Assembly (NCBI RefSeq): GCF_000719095.1
Contig: NZ_JOEH01000021.1
Coordinates: forward strand, 1-64,000
Length of the DNA: 64,000 bases
Reading direction: 5' to 3'
Origin: Streptacidiphilus jeojiense
GTDB lineage: Bacteria; Actinomycetota; Actinomycetes; Streptomycetales; Streptomycetaceae
Below the pieces are notes generated by a model. It was not told the origin of the DNA and made no database searches. It saw only the letters and a program-made list of their open reading frames with translations. Each line of letters starts with the position of its first letter. Within the stretch, counting starts at the first letter, position 1. The position numbers and the translations under genes were made by a program. Shown one piece after another: positions 36,173 through 44,002 of this stretch.

Positions 36173-36226
36173 GCGGAATGGTCATTCCGCCGCTGCTGAC
36201 CCTACGCCCCCGGAATGACGGTTCCG
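36173..36226. promoter_or_regulatory. Two dyad sites, probable TetR operators
   Basis: Site 1 (36173-36190) is GCGGAATG-GT-CATTCCGC with perfect 8-bp arms. Site 2 (36211-36226) is CGGAA-TGACGG-TTCCG, sharing the GGAATGAC core. Both lie just upstream of the MFS start (36145), with centres 37 bases apart. Confidence 0.6.
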
Positions 36227-36253
36227 TTTCGTCCCGGCCGTCTGCGACGAAGC

Positions 36254-36634
36254 TCACACGGCTCCGGAGCCCGAGGAGGGGATGTCGTCGGTCAGCCCGC
36301 ACAGCCAGGCCAGGGCGTCATGGGCGCCCTGGAGGTAGTCGCGCGGGGCCATCCGGTGCAGCCGGTCGTCCAGTTGGGCCACCGAGGCGTCCACCTCGGC
36401 GGTGATGTGGGCCAGGTCGGGGATGTCGAAGTCGGGGCGGGCGCCGGTGATCGGGGCGCTGCTGCCCCGTCCCAGGGCCCAGAGGTAGGCGGCCAGGGCG
36501 CCTCGGCAGTACTGGGTCTGCAACTGCGGCGCGGCAGCGGCGGCCTCCAGTTCGGCGAAGGCCTGTTCGACGTCGGTGCGGGGGCGGGTGCCGATGAAGT
36601 CCTCGGCCCGGACGGGTGCGCTGGGATCGGTCAT
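36254..36634 (-). CDS. Conserved hypothetical protein, 126 aa
   Basis: A soluble helical protein with no signal or membrane segment; recognisable stretches are EDFIGTRPRTDVEQAFAELE and MAPRDYLQGAHDALAWLCG. I do not recognise the family. The ATG at 36634 has only a weak ribosome-binding site (GGGTCAG). Confidence 0.65.
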   Translation of the reverse strand: MTDPSAPVRAEDFIGTRPRTDVEQAFAELEAAAAAPQLQTQYCRGALAAYLWALGRGSSAPITGARPDFDIPDLAHITAEVDASVAQLDDRLHRMAPRDYLQGAHDALAWLCGLTDDIPSSGSGAV

Positions 36635-36767
36635 GGCTGTCGTCTGACCCGGGGACCGCGATGAATGCCTGTGCCGAGCCCCTGGTGGCCTGACAGGCCG
36701 TCGGACCCGGTGTGGCAGGGTGGGGCCGGTGCCCGTCCGGGTACCCACCTGCCCCGAAGGAGCACCG

Positions 36768-37793
36768 ATGCTTCCCTGGTCCGCCGAGCTGGCCGGACGG
36801 ATCGACGAACAGGTCGTCACCAGTGACCTGCTGCGCGACAACCACCTGGGCGACCCGTTCGAGCGCCCGCTGCACGTCTACCTGCCGCCCGGCTACGACG
36901 ACCAGCCGGACCGCCGCTACCCCGCCGTCTACGTGATCCAGGGCTACACCGGCCACCTGGGCATGTGGTACAACCGCACCCCCTTCCGGCAGCCCTTCCC
37001 GGAGACCGCGGACGCGCTGTTCGCCGCGGGGACGCCGCCGGTGATCGTGGTCCTGGTCGACGCCTGGACCTCCTACGGCGGCAGCCAGTTCGTCGACTCG
37101 CCCGGCACCGGCCGCTACCACTCCTACCTCTGCGACGAGGTCGTCCCCTTCGTCGACGCGCGCTACCGCACCCTGGCCGACCGCGACCACCGGGCCATCT
37201 CCGGCAAGTCCAGCGGCGGCTTCGGCGCGATGATCACCCCGATGCTGCGCCCCGACCTGTTCGGCGCCCTGGCCACCCACGCCGGCGACGCCCTCTACGA
37301 GTACTGCTACATCGCCGAGTTCCCCCAGGTGGTCCGGGCGCTGCGGCCCTGGGACGGCGACGTCGCGGCCTGGTGGGACGACTTCCGCGGTCGCCCGGCG
37401 CTGACCAGGCCCGGCGACGACACCGTGCTCTCCGCCCTCGGCGTGGCCGCCTGCTTCTCCGCGGACCCGGACGGCACCCCGCGGCTGCCCTTCGACACCC
37501 GCACCGGCGAGCTGTTCCCGGAGCTGTGGCAGCGCTGGCTGGCGCTGGACCCGGTGCGGATGGTCCCCGAGCACGCAGCCGCGGTCTCCTCGCTGCGCGC
37601 GGTGTGGATCGACGCCGGCACCCGCGACGAGTACTACCTGGACATCGGCGCCGAGGCCTTCCACCGTGCGGTGCTGGCCGCCGGACTGCCCGAGGAGTCG
37701 ATCCACTTCGAGCTCTTCGAGGCCGGCCACGGCGGCATCGACTACCGCTACCCGCTGGCCCTGGACTGGCTCGCCCGCCGCATCCAGCCCTGA
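36768..37793 (+). CDS. Alpha/beta-hydrolase esterase (esterase D/Fes type)
   Basis: A 341-residue cytoplasmic esterase of the putative-esterase (Esterase D, enterochelin-esterase-like) group. The N-terminal block LHVYLPPGYDDQPDRRYPAV is typical. The nucleophile elbow is GKSSGGFGA (Ser at about 148), with the acid in WIDAGTRDEYY and the His in EAGHGG. AAGGAG precedes ATG 36768. Substrate unknown. Confidence 0.85.
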   Translation: MLPWSAELAGRIDEQVVTSDLLRDNHLGDPFERPLHVYLPPGYDDQPDRRYPAVYVIQGYTGHLGMWYNRTPFRQPFPETADALFAAGTPPVIVVLVDAWTSYGGSQFVDSPGTGRYHSYLCDEVVPFVDARYRTLADRDHRAISGKSSGGFGAMITPMLRPDLFGALATHAGDALYEYCYIAEFPQVVRALRPWDGDVAAWWDDFRGRPALTRPGDDTVLSALGVAACFSADPDGTPRLPFDTRTGELFPELWQRWLALDPVRMVPEHAAAVSSLRAVWIDAGTRDEYYLDIGAEAFHRAVLAAGLPEESIHFELFEAGHGGIDYRYPLALDWLARRIQP

Positions 37794-37829
37794 GCGGCCG
37801 GCCCCGACCGAGCCGTTAGTCTCCGGAGC

Positions 37830-39179
37830 ATGACGGAGCATCTGGTGGTCGTGGGCGGGGATGCAGCGGGGATGAGCGCGGCGGCGCAGGCGAGACGGCT
37901 GCGGGGGCCGGAGCGGTTGCGGATCACCGCGTTCGAGCGCGGGCACTTCAGCTCGTACTCGGCCTGCGGCATCCCCTACTGGGTCGGCGGCGACGTGCCC
38001 GAGCGGGACGCGCTGATCGCGCGGACCCCGGAGCAGCACCGGGCCCAGAGGATCGACCTGCGGATGCGCACCGAGGTGGTCGAACTGGACCTGGACCGGC
38101 GCCGGGTGCGCAGCCGCGACCTGGAGGACGGCAGCGAGGCCTGGACCGGCTTCGACCAGCTGGTCATCGGCACCGGGGCCGAGCCGGTCCGGCCCCCGCT
38201 GCCGGGTTTCGACGCGCCCGGGGTGCACGGCGTGCAGACCCTGGACGAGGGCCAGGCGCTGCTGCGGACGCTGGAGCGGGACTGCCGCAGGGCGGTGGTG
38301 GTCGGCGGCGGCTACATCGGCATCGAGATGGCCGAGGCCATGGTGCGGCGCGGCCTCGACGTCACCGTGGTGCACCGGGCGCCCGAGCCGATGTCCACGC
38401 TGGACCCGGACATGGGACGGCTGGTGCGCGAGGCCATGGAGGGCATGGGCATGGAGGTGGTGCCCGGCGCCGAGGCCAAGGAGGTGCTGCTGGGCCCGGA
38501 CGGGCGGCCCAGGGCGGTGGTCAGCAGCGCCGGGGAGCACCCGGCCGACGTGGTGGTGCTGGGTCTGGGCGTGCGGCCGCGCACGGAGCTGGCGCGCGCC
38601 GCCGGGCTGCCGCTGGGGGAGTCCGGCGGGCTGCGCACCGAGGACACCATGCGGGTGCGCGGGCAGGAGGGGATCTGGGCCGGCGGGGACTGCGTCGAGG
38701 TGCTGGACCGGGTCTCCGGCCGGTACCGGCACATCGCGCTGGGGACGCACGCCAACAAGCAGGGCCGGGTGATCGGCATCAATCTCGGCGGCGGCAGCGC
38801 GGTGTTCCCGGGCGTGGTGGGGACCGCGGTCAGCAAGGTGTGCGCGCTGGAGATCGCCCGCACCGGGCTGAAGGAGCGCGAGGCGGAGGCGGCCGGGCTG
38901 GCCTACGAGTCGGCCGTGATCGAGGCGACCAGCAGGGCGGGCTACTACCCGGGCGCCGCCCCGATGACGGTCAAGATGACCGCCGAGCGGGGCAGCGGAC
39001 GGATGCTGGGCCTGCAGATCGTCGGCCGCGAGGGCGCGGCCAAGCGGGTGGACATCGGCGCCGTCGCGCTGACCGCGGGGATGACGGTCGATCAGGTGGT
39101 CTCGCTGGACCTGGGCTACGCGCCGCCGTTCTCCCCGGTCTGGGACCCGGTGCAGGTGGCGGCCCGCCGACTGCTCTGA
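37830..39179 (+). CDS. CoA-disulfide reductase / NADH oxidase-like flavoprotein
   Basis: A 449-residue pyridine nucleotide-disulfide oxidoreductase. FAD fold: VVVGGDAAGMSAA at about 6-18. The CoADR active-site segment is SSYSACGIPYWVGG with the redox Cys at 46, which is single as in CoADR and NADH oxidase/peroxidase, not a CxxxxC pair. The NAD fold is VVVGGGYIGIEMAEA and the second FAD motif WAGGDCVE. It probably reduces CoA disulfides, persulfides or oxygen with NAD(P)H. Confidence 0.88.
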   Translation: MTEHLVVVGGDAAGMSAAAQARRLRGPERLRITAFERGHFSSYSACGIPYWVGGDVPERDALIARTPEQHRAQRIDLRMRTEVVELDLDRRRVRSRDLEDGSEAWTGFDQLVIGTGAEPVRPPLPGFDAPGVHGVQTLDEGQALLRTLERDCRRAVVVGGGYIGIEMAEAMVRRGLDVTVVHRAPEPMSTLDPDMGRLVREAMEGMGMEVVPGAEAKEVLLGPDGRPRAVVSSAGEHPADVVVLGLGVRPRTELARAAGLPLGESGGLRTEDTMRVRGQEGIWAGGDCVEVLDRVSGRYRHIALGTHANKQGRVIGINLGGGSAVFPGVVGTAVSKVCALEIARTGLKEREAEAAGLAYESAVIEATSRAGYYPGAAPMTVKMTAERGSGRMLGLQIVGREGAAKRVDIGAVALTAGMTVDQVVSLDLGYAPPFSPVWDPVQVAARRLL

Positions 39180-39478
39180 GCCGGCAGCGGGCGGCAGCCC
39201 GAGGGGCGGCGCGGGCGCTGGTGGGCGCTGGTGGCGAGCATCCGGACCTCGCCGCGGTCGCTGATCTCGGCGCGGATGATGCCGGTGTCGTCGGCGTAGA
39301 CGGGGTGGCCGCCGGGCCCGCGGCTGCTGGTGCGGTGGACCACCACGCCGTCCGGGGACCTGCGGTCGGCGGCGGCGTGGTCGGGGGCTGGGCGGTCGGC
39401 CCCGGACAGGGGCTGGGCGAAGGTCAGTTCGAAGCGCGGGGTGTCGAAACGGGCGCTGGTACTGGGGGCCGTCGTCAA
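39116..39478 (-). CDS. Small protein with VYADDTGI core (DUF6296-like)
   Basis: A 120-residue frame whose middle (VVVHRTSSRGPGGHPVYADD, IIRAEISDRGEVRML) resembles a small family I recall from Kitasatospora and Streptacidiphilus as DUF6296; that name is from memory. The last 21 codons overlap the 3' end of the convergent flavoprotein gene by 64 bases and read as Arg/Ser-rich sequence. The start would be TTG 39478 with no good ribosome-binding site, so the start is uncertain. Confidence 0.5.
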   Translation of the reverse strand: MTTAPSTSARFDTPRFELTFAQPLSGADRPAPDHAAADRRSPDGVVVHRTSSRGPGGHPVYADDTGIIRAEISDRGEVRMLATSAHQRPRRPSGCRPLPAQSSRRAATCTGSQTGENGGA

Positions 39479-39577
39479 GGTGGGAGACCGTTCTGTGCGT
39501 GGCGGGACGGGCTGGACGGTCGTCTGCCCCCGATCACCCGGCCCATGCCCCCCTTCCGTCCCTGGACCCCCAGGACC

Positions 39578-40051
39578 TCAGTCCTCGCTGACGACCGCCG
39601 CCCGCAGCGGGGAGGCGACCTCCACCCAGACCGCCTTGCCGGAGCCGCGCGGGGTGGTGCCCCATTCGCGGCTGAGCCGCTCCACCACGTGCAGGCCGTG
39701 GCCGCCGGGGAGCGAGGGCGTGGCCGTGCGCGGGGACGGAGCGGTCGGGCTGGGGTCGGTGACCTCGACCCGGAGCCGCTCGTCGGTGCAGTGCAGGGCC
39801 AGCTCCTCGGGACCGCCGGCGTGCAGGCAGGCGTTGGTGACCAGCTCCGAGACCAGCAGCAGCACGTCCTCGACCACCAGCAGCTGCTCCTGGGCGGTGT
39901 CGGTCGACTCGTCGGCCGGGATCCACTGCCAGTCCGTCAGGGCGGCCCGGGTGAAGTCGCGGCAGCGTCCGATCAGGCCCCGTCCGCCGGACAGCGCCAG
40001 CCGCCGCGTCTGCCCGCCCGCGGGCAGACCCGGCCGGGCGTCCGGGCTCAC
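39578..40051 (-). CDS. RsbW-like anti-sigma kinase (second copy)
   Basis: A 157-residue GHKL/HATPase_c_2 protein. The N-box is LLLVSELVTNACLHAGG, and the G-box segment PGGHGLHVVERLSREWG ends the ATP lid. Such Streptomyces proteins phosphorylate STAS antagonists or bind sigma factors. It ends the stressosome operon, 34 bases after the STAS gene. GTG 40051 is the best in-frame start; the ATG overlapping the STAS stop is out of frame. Confidence 0.82.
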   Translation of the reverse strand: MSPDARPGLPAGGQTRRLALSGGRGLIGRCRDFTRAALTDWQWIPADESTDTAQEQLLVVEDVLLLVSELVTNACLHAGGPEELALHCTDERLRVEVTDPSPTAPSPRTATPSLPGGHGLHVVERLSREWGTTPRGSGKAVWVEVASPLRAAVVSED

Positions 40052-40085
40052 CGTGCACCGCGCAGGGGGCGGCGGCTGCGCCCCG

Positions 40086-40493
40086 TCATGTCTCCTCCAC
40101 CCCGGCCGTGGCGCCACCGTTGAGCGCGTCGGCCAGCGTGGGGTAGGTCCGGAACACCCCGTCGGCGCCGGTGATCTCAAACAGCCGGGCGACGGCCGCG
40201 CGCAGGCCGGACAGTTCCACGGCGGTGCCGGCGTCGGCGGCGGACAGTCGGGCCCGCAGCAGCACGTTCAGGCCGGTGGAGTCGCAGAACTCCAGGCCCT
40301 CGCAGTCCACCAGCACCCGTGGCGTGCCCCCGTCCAGCACCGTCTCCAGGGCGCCGCTGAGCACGTCGGCGGTGTCGTGGTCCAACTCCCCGGCCAGCCG
40401 CAGCACGGTGGCGTCCGGAGCGGGGTCGACGGAGACGGTGAAGCGCCCGCCGTCGGCGCCCTGGTCGGTCGCTCCCGCGACTCCTCGGTCCAT
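40086..40493 (-). CDS. STAS-domain anti-sigma factor antagonist (RsbV-like)
   Basis: A 135-residue protein with a single STAS domain. VLVDCEGLEFCDSTGLNVLL contains the Asp-Ser-Thr-Gly phosphorylation loop that is the target of RsbW-type kinases and PP2C phosphatases. GAGGAG lies 8 bases ahead of ATG 40493. It sits between the REC-PP2C phosphatase and an RsbW-like kinase, the expected partners. Confidence 0.88.
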   Translation of the reverse strand: MDRGVAGATDQGADGGRFTVSVDPAPDATVLRLAGELDHDTADVLSGALETVLDGGTPRVLVDCEGLEFCDSTGLNVLLRARLSAADAGTAVELSGLRAAVARLFEITGADGVFRTYPTLADALNGGATAGVEET

Positions 40494-40534
40494 GCAGTTC
40501 GCTCCTCGCCCGCTGCCCGTTGCGTCGTTGCCCA

Positions 40535-42202
40535 TCATGCCCCAGCGCCGGTCGTCATGGTCACGGTCCCCGGAGCCCCGGGCGGCTCCTGGGCCGCGGT
40601 GACGGCCCCGATCCGGGCGGCGAAGAGCACGATGTCGTCCTCCTGGGGCCGGTCGAAGGAGTCCAGCAGGGCCCGGCACAGCCGCTCGGGATCGCGGGGC
40701 GCGCCGGCCGCAGCCGCCCGCAGCTGCTCCAGACTGACCGTCAGATCCACTCCGCGGACCTCCACCAGGCCGTCGGTGACCAGCAGCAGCACCGTACCCG
40801 GGGGGATCTCCCGGCGCACCGAGTCGGGTTGGGGCAGGTTCAGGCCGAGCAGCGGGCCGTGCTCGCGGACGAACCGCCCCTCGCCGCCGACGGGATCCAG
40901 CAGCAGCGGCGGCAGATGGCCGGCGTTGGCGATCTCCACGCTCCCGCCGTCCGGCGCGACCAGGACCAGGCAGATGGTCGCGGTCCACCCCGGTCGCACC
41001 GTGGTCAGCAGGGTGTCCAGGCGCTCCAGTACGGCCCGCGGTCCGTGGCCGTCGATGGCGTAGGCACGCAGGGCGTGCCGCAGCTCGCCCATGACCACGG
41101 CGGCCTCCAGCGAGTGGCCGACCACGTCACCGACCGCCAGCAGCAGCCCGGTCGGGGTCTCCACGGCCTCGTAGAAGTCCCCGCCGATCTCGTTCTGCGC
41201 GGTGGCCGCGATGTAGCGGACCGCCAGCCGCACCCCCGGCCGCTGCGGCAGCCGGCCCGGCAGGAAGGCCCGCTGCAGGGTCACCGCGAGGGTGTGCTCC
41301 TCGGTGTAGCTGCGCAGCGCCTCCAGCGCCAGCGCGCAGGCCTGGGCGAACTGGGTCAGCAGCTTGCGGTCCTCGCCGGTGGTCGCCGCTGCGGCTTCCA
41401 CGGCGATGCAGACCGGGGGCCGGCCGCGCTTGGTACGTGCGGCGACCAGGGTGACCGCGCCCTGCAACGGCAGCGCACCGACCTCGGGGAGGTCGGTGAC
41501 GGCCACCCCGGTACGGCTGCCCAGGCCCGGCGCCGACAGCCGGGCCAGCAGCTCCGTCGTGGCCTGGCCGGAGGAGGGCCGACCGGCCGCCGTGATGTGC
41601 GTCAGATGGACGGTGTCGGCGTGCGGCGACTGGGTCAGCACGGCCGCGGCCGAGCCGATCAACGCGCTCGCGCCACGGGCCGCGGCGGCGGCCAGGGTCT
41701 CCGCGCCGGGAGCCGCGTAGATCTCCAGCGTCACCTCGTTGAGGGTGGTCAGCCGTTGGGCCAGCCGCTCGGCCCGGGACCTGGCCCGGCTGTAGCGCAG
41801 CGCCGAGGTGACCGTGGCCAGTAGCTCGCTGGGGGCGATCGGCTCGGTGAGGTAGGCGTCCGCGCCCCGGTAGAGGCCCTGGGTGCGGTCGCCGGTGCCG
41901 ATCGCGGTGGCGGACACATGGATCACCGGGATGCCGGTGGTGAACGGATCGTCCTTGATCCGCTCGCAGACCTCGAAGCCGCTCATGTCGGGAAGGTGCA
42001 CGTCCACGACGGCCAGTTCGGGCATCGGCTCGCCGCTGCTGCGGCGCTCCTCGAGCAGGGCGAGGCCCTGGCCGCCGTCCTCGGCCTCCAGCACCGTGTG
42101 GCCCGCCCGGGAGAGCCAACTGCCCAGGATGTAGCGGTTGGTGGCGTTGTCCTCGACGATCAGCACCACGGCGGGGATGTCGTCGCCCTCGGCGTGGGTC
42201 AT
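40535..42202 (-). CDS. Response-regulator PP2C phosphatase (REC-GAF-PP2C, RsbU-like)
   Basis: 555 residues. An N-terminal receiver domain (about 11-130) has the acceptor Asp67 in VVDVHLPDM and the acidic pair VEDN, but the conserved Lys is replaced by Glu120 (LTEPIAPSELL). A GAF-like sensor region follows (about 150-310), then a SpoIIE/PP2C domain: GGDFYEAVE, GDVVGHSLEAAVV, VTDGLVEVRG and EDDIVLFAARIG. It should dephosphorylate STAS antagonists when its receiver is activated by the hybrid kinase whose gene overlaps its start (ATGA). Confidence 0.88.
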   Translation of the reverse strand: MTHAEGDDIPAVVLIVEDNATNRYILGSWLSRAGHTVLEAEDGGQGLALLEERRSSGEPMPELAVVDVHLPDMSGFEVCERIKDDPFTTGIPVIHVSATAIGTGDRTQGLYRGADAYLTEPIAPSELLATVTSALRYSRARSRAERLAQRLTTLNEVTLEIYAAPGAETLAAAAARGASALIGSAAAVLTQSPHADTVHLTHITAAGRPSSGQATTELLARLSAPGLGSRTGVAVTDLPEVGALPLQGAVTLVAARTKRGRPPVCIAVEAAAATTGEDRKLLTQFAQACALALEALRSYTEEHTLAVTLQRAFLPGRLPQRPGVRLAVRYIAATAQNEIGGDFYEAVETPTGLLLAVGDVVGHSLEAAVVMGELRHALRAYAIDGHGPRAVLERLDTLLTTVRPGWTATICLVLVAPDGGSVEIANAGHLPPLLLDPVGGEGRFVREHGPLLGLNLPQPDSVRREIPPGTVLLLVTDGLVEVRGVDLTVSLEQLRAAAAGAPRDPERLCRALLDSFDRPQEDDIVLFAARIGAVTAAQEPPGAPGTVTMTTGAGA

Positions 42203-43995
42203 GATCGCTGTCCTTCGTCCGCGTCGGGGGGAGTGCCGGCCCGTACGGCCGGGTAGAGGATGTCGGCCAGCCGGGCGGCGGTGGCGCCGTGCTTGGACAG
42301 CACCGCGCGGGCGTGGCCCAGCCGCTCGGTGGCGCGCTCGGCCTGGTCCGCCGCCGTGATCACGACCACCGGCACGGTGCTGAGCTCCGGATCGGCTGAC
42401 AGCTCGGCGAGCACGGCGTAGCCGTCGGTTCCGGGCATCTGCAGGTCGAGCAGGACCGCGTCGGGCCGCAGCCGGCGCACCTCGGCGACCACCCGGGCAC
42501 CCTCGTGGACCTGCACCACCCGCTCGGCCAACTGCTCCAGCACCGGGCGGAACAGCTCCGCGAACACCGGGTCGTCGTCGACGGTGAGCAGGGTGCCCAG
42601 CCGCCGCACCGGCGCGGGCGCGTCGACGGTGCGCAGCGGCAGCCGCAGCGTCACCGTGGTTCCCTGGCCCGGGCGGCTGGCCAACTGCAGGCTGCCGCCC
42701 AGCAGTTCGGCCAGCCTGCGGGCGTACGGCAGGCCGAGGCCGGTGCCCGCCCGGTTGCGCTGGTGCGGGCCGGGGACCTGGTAGAACTCCTCGAACACCC
42801 GGGTCTGCTGGTCCTCGGGGATGCCCACGCCGGTGTCGCTGACGACCAGCACCAGCCACTCGTCCTCGGTGCCGACCTCCAGCCGCACCTCGCCGCTGCG
42901 GGTGAACTTCAGGCCGTTGGAGAGCAGGTTGCGCAGGATCCGGGCCAGCATCACCTCGTCGGTCAGCAGCTCCGGGAGGTCCTCGCGGTCCGGGACCACC
43001 AGGGCCACCTCGCCGCGCGGTGCCGCGCCGACCATCAGCCCGCGCACCTGCGCCAGCAGCGCGCGCAGGTCCACCGGGGCCGGCCGGGGCTCCAGCCGGC
43101 CCGCCTCCGCCTTGGCGACGTCCAGCAGTTCGTCGACCAGGACCAGCAGCATGCTGCCGGCCGAGCCGACCAGGGCGACCTGGCGGCGCTGCTCGGCGGT
43201 CAGCGGCTCGGCGGCGGGGTCCAGCAGCAGCCGGCTCAGTCCGATCACCGAGTTGAGCGGGGTGCGCAGCTCGTGGCTGACGTTGGACCAGAACCGGGTC
43301 TTGGACTCGCTGGCCTCGCGCAGCAGCCGGCTCTTCTCGTCCAGCTCCGCGTAGAGGGCGACGACACCCCGGTTGGTCTCCTCCAACTCCTCGGAGAGTT
43401 CGGTGTAGAGCGCCACCACACCCTGGTTGGTCTGTTCCAGCTCCTGGTTGAGCAGGTGCAGCGCCTCCTGCTGCCGGCGGGACTCCTCCAGCGCGGCCAT
43501 CAGGTCCAGGGTCTGCGCACGCAGGTCCTCGGTCAGGCTGTCGCCGCTGCCGGCGACGCTCCGCAGCGCCGCGCGGATCCGCGCGGCCCGGTCGGCGACG
43601 GGCTCCGGGGACCCGGGCAGCGGCCAGGCGATGACGACGCTGCCGCCCGGCCTTCCGCCGCCGGCCGGCTCCCAGCGCACCTGCGGCAGCAGCCGGGCCA
43701 CCGCGGCGAGCGTCTCCGCCCCGGGGGTGCGCGCGTCGGTCCAGTCGAGGCTGACGGCCAGCTCCCGGTGGCCCAGGGCGAAGACGGCCCGCAGCGGCTG
43801 CGGCCGCAGCAGGTCGCGTCCCAGCTCGCTGAGCGCGGTGGCCAGCCGCACCCGGTCCTGGTTCTCCAGTCCGGCCGCCTCGGCGCAGTCCTTGGCGGTG
43901 CGGCGCAGCACGAAGACGTCCCGCTCGACGCCGACGGCCATGACGAGCAGCGTCTCGGCGCTGTCCGCGGCGGTCTCCCGGTGGTCCTGACTCAC
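42199..43995 (-). CDS. Hybrid histidine kinase with RsbT-like N-terminal domain
   Basis: 598 residues, no membrane segment. Residues about 15-125 resemble RsbT (VERDVFVLRRTAKDCAEAAG, ATALSELGRDLL), but the N-box Asn is replaced by Asp, so this part probably no longer binds ATP. A coiled coil (about 155-235) contains two copies of a TNQGVVALYTEL-type repeat. Then HisKA with His241 in SNVSHELRTPLN, HATPase (NLLSNGLKFT, DTGVGIP, GTGLGLPYARR) and a C-terminal receiver (VLLDLQMPGTDG, Lys in VLSKHG). GTG 43995 is 7 bases after the previous gene. It can link stressosome binding to the receiver-PP2C encoded next. Confidence 0.85.
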   Translation of the reverse strand: MSQDHRETAADSAETLLVMAVGVERDVFVLRRTAKDCAEAAGLENQDRVRLATALSELGRDLLRPQPLRAVFALGHRELAVSLDWTDARTPGAETLAAVARLLPQVRWEPAGGGRPGGSVVIAWPLPGSPEPVADRAARIRAALRSVAGSGDSLTEDLRAQTLDLMAALEESRRQQEALHLLNQELEQTNQGVVALYTELSEELEETNRGVVALYAELDEKSRLLREASESKTRFWSNVSHELRTPLNSVIGLSRLLLDPAAEPLTAEQRRQVALVGSAGSMLLVLVDELLDVAKAEAGRLEPRPAPVDLRALLAQVRGLMVGAAPRGEVALVVPDREDLPELLTDEVMLARILRNLLSNGLKFTRSGEVRLEVGTEDEWLVLVVSDTGVGIPEDQQTRVFEEFYQVPGPHQRNRAGTGLGLPYARRLAELLGGSLQLASRPGQGTTVTLRLPLRTVDAPAPVRRLGTLLTVDDDPVFAELFRPVLEQLAERVVQVHEGARVVAEVRRLRPDAVLLDLQMPGTDGYAVLAELSADPELSTVPVVVITAADQAERATERLGHARAVLSKHGATAARLADILYPAVRAGTPPDADEGQRS

Positions 43996-44002
43996 CGTCG
44001 GC

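Noticed and set aside
36739..36744. GGGTAC upstream of the esterase as a SigB-type promoter
   Set aside because: The nearest GNNT leaves a 17-base spacer, outside 14-16, and the hexamer is part of a GGGTACCC palindrome likely by chance.
40052..40088. ATG overlapping the STAS stop as start of the RsbW-like gene
   Set aside because: That ATG is in another frame and meets a stop after 13 codons.
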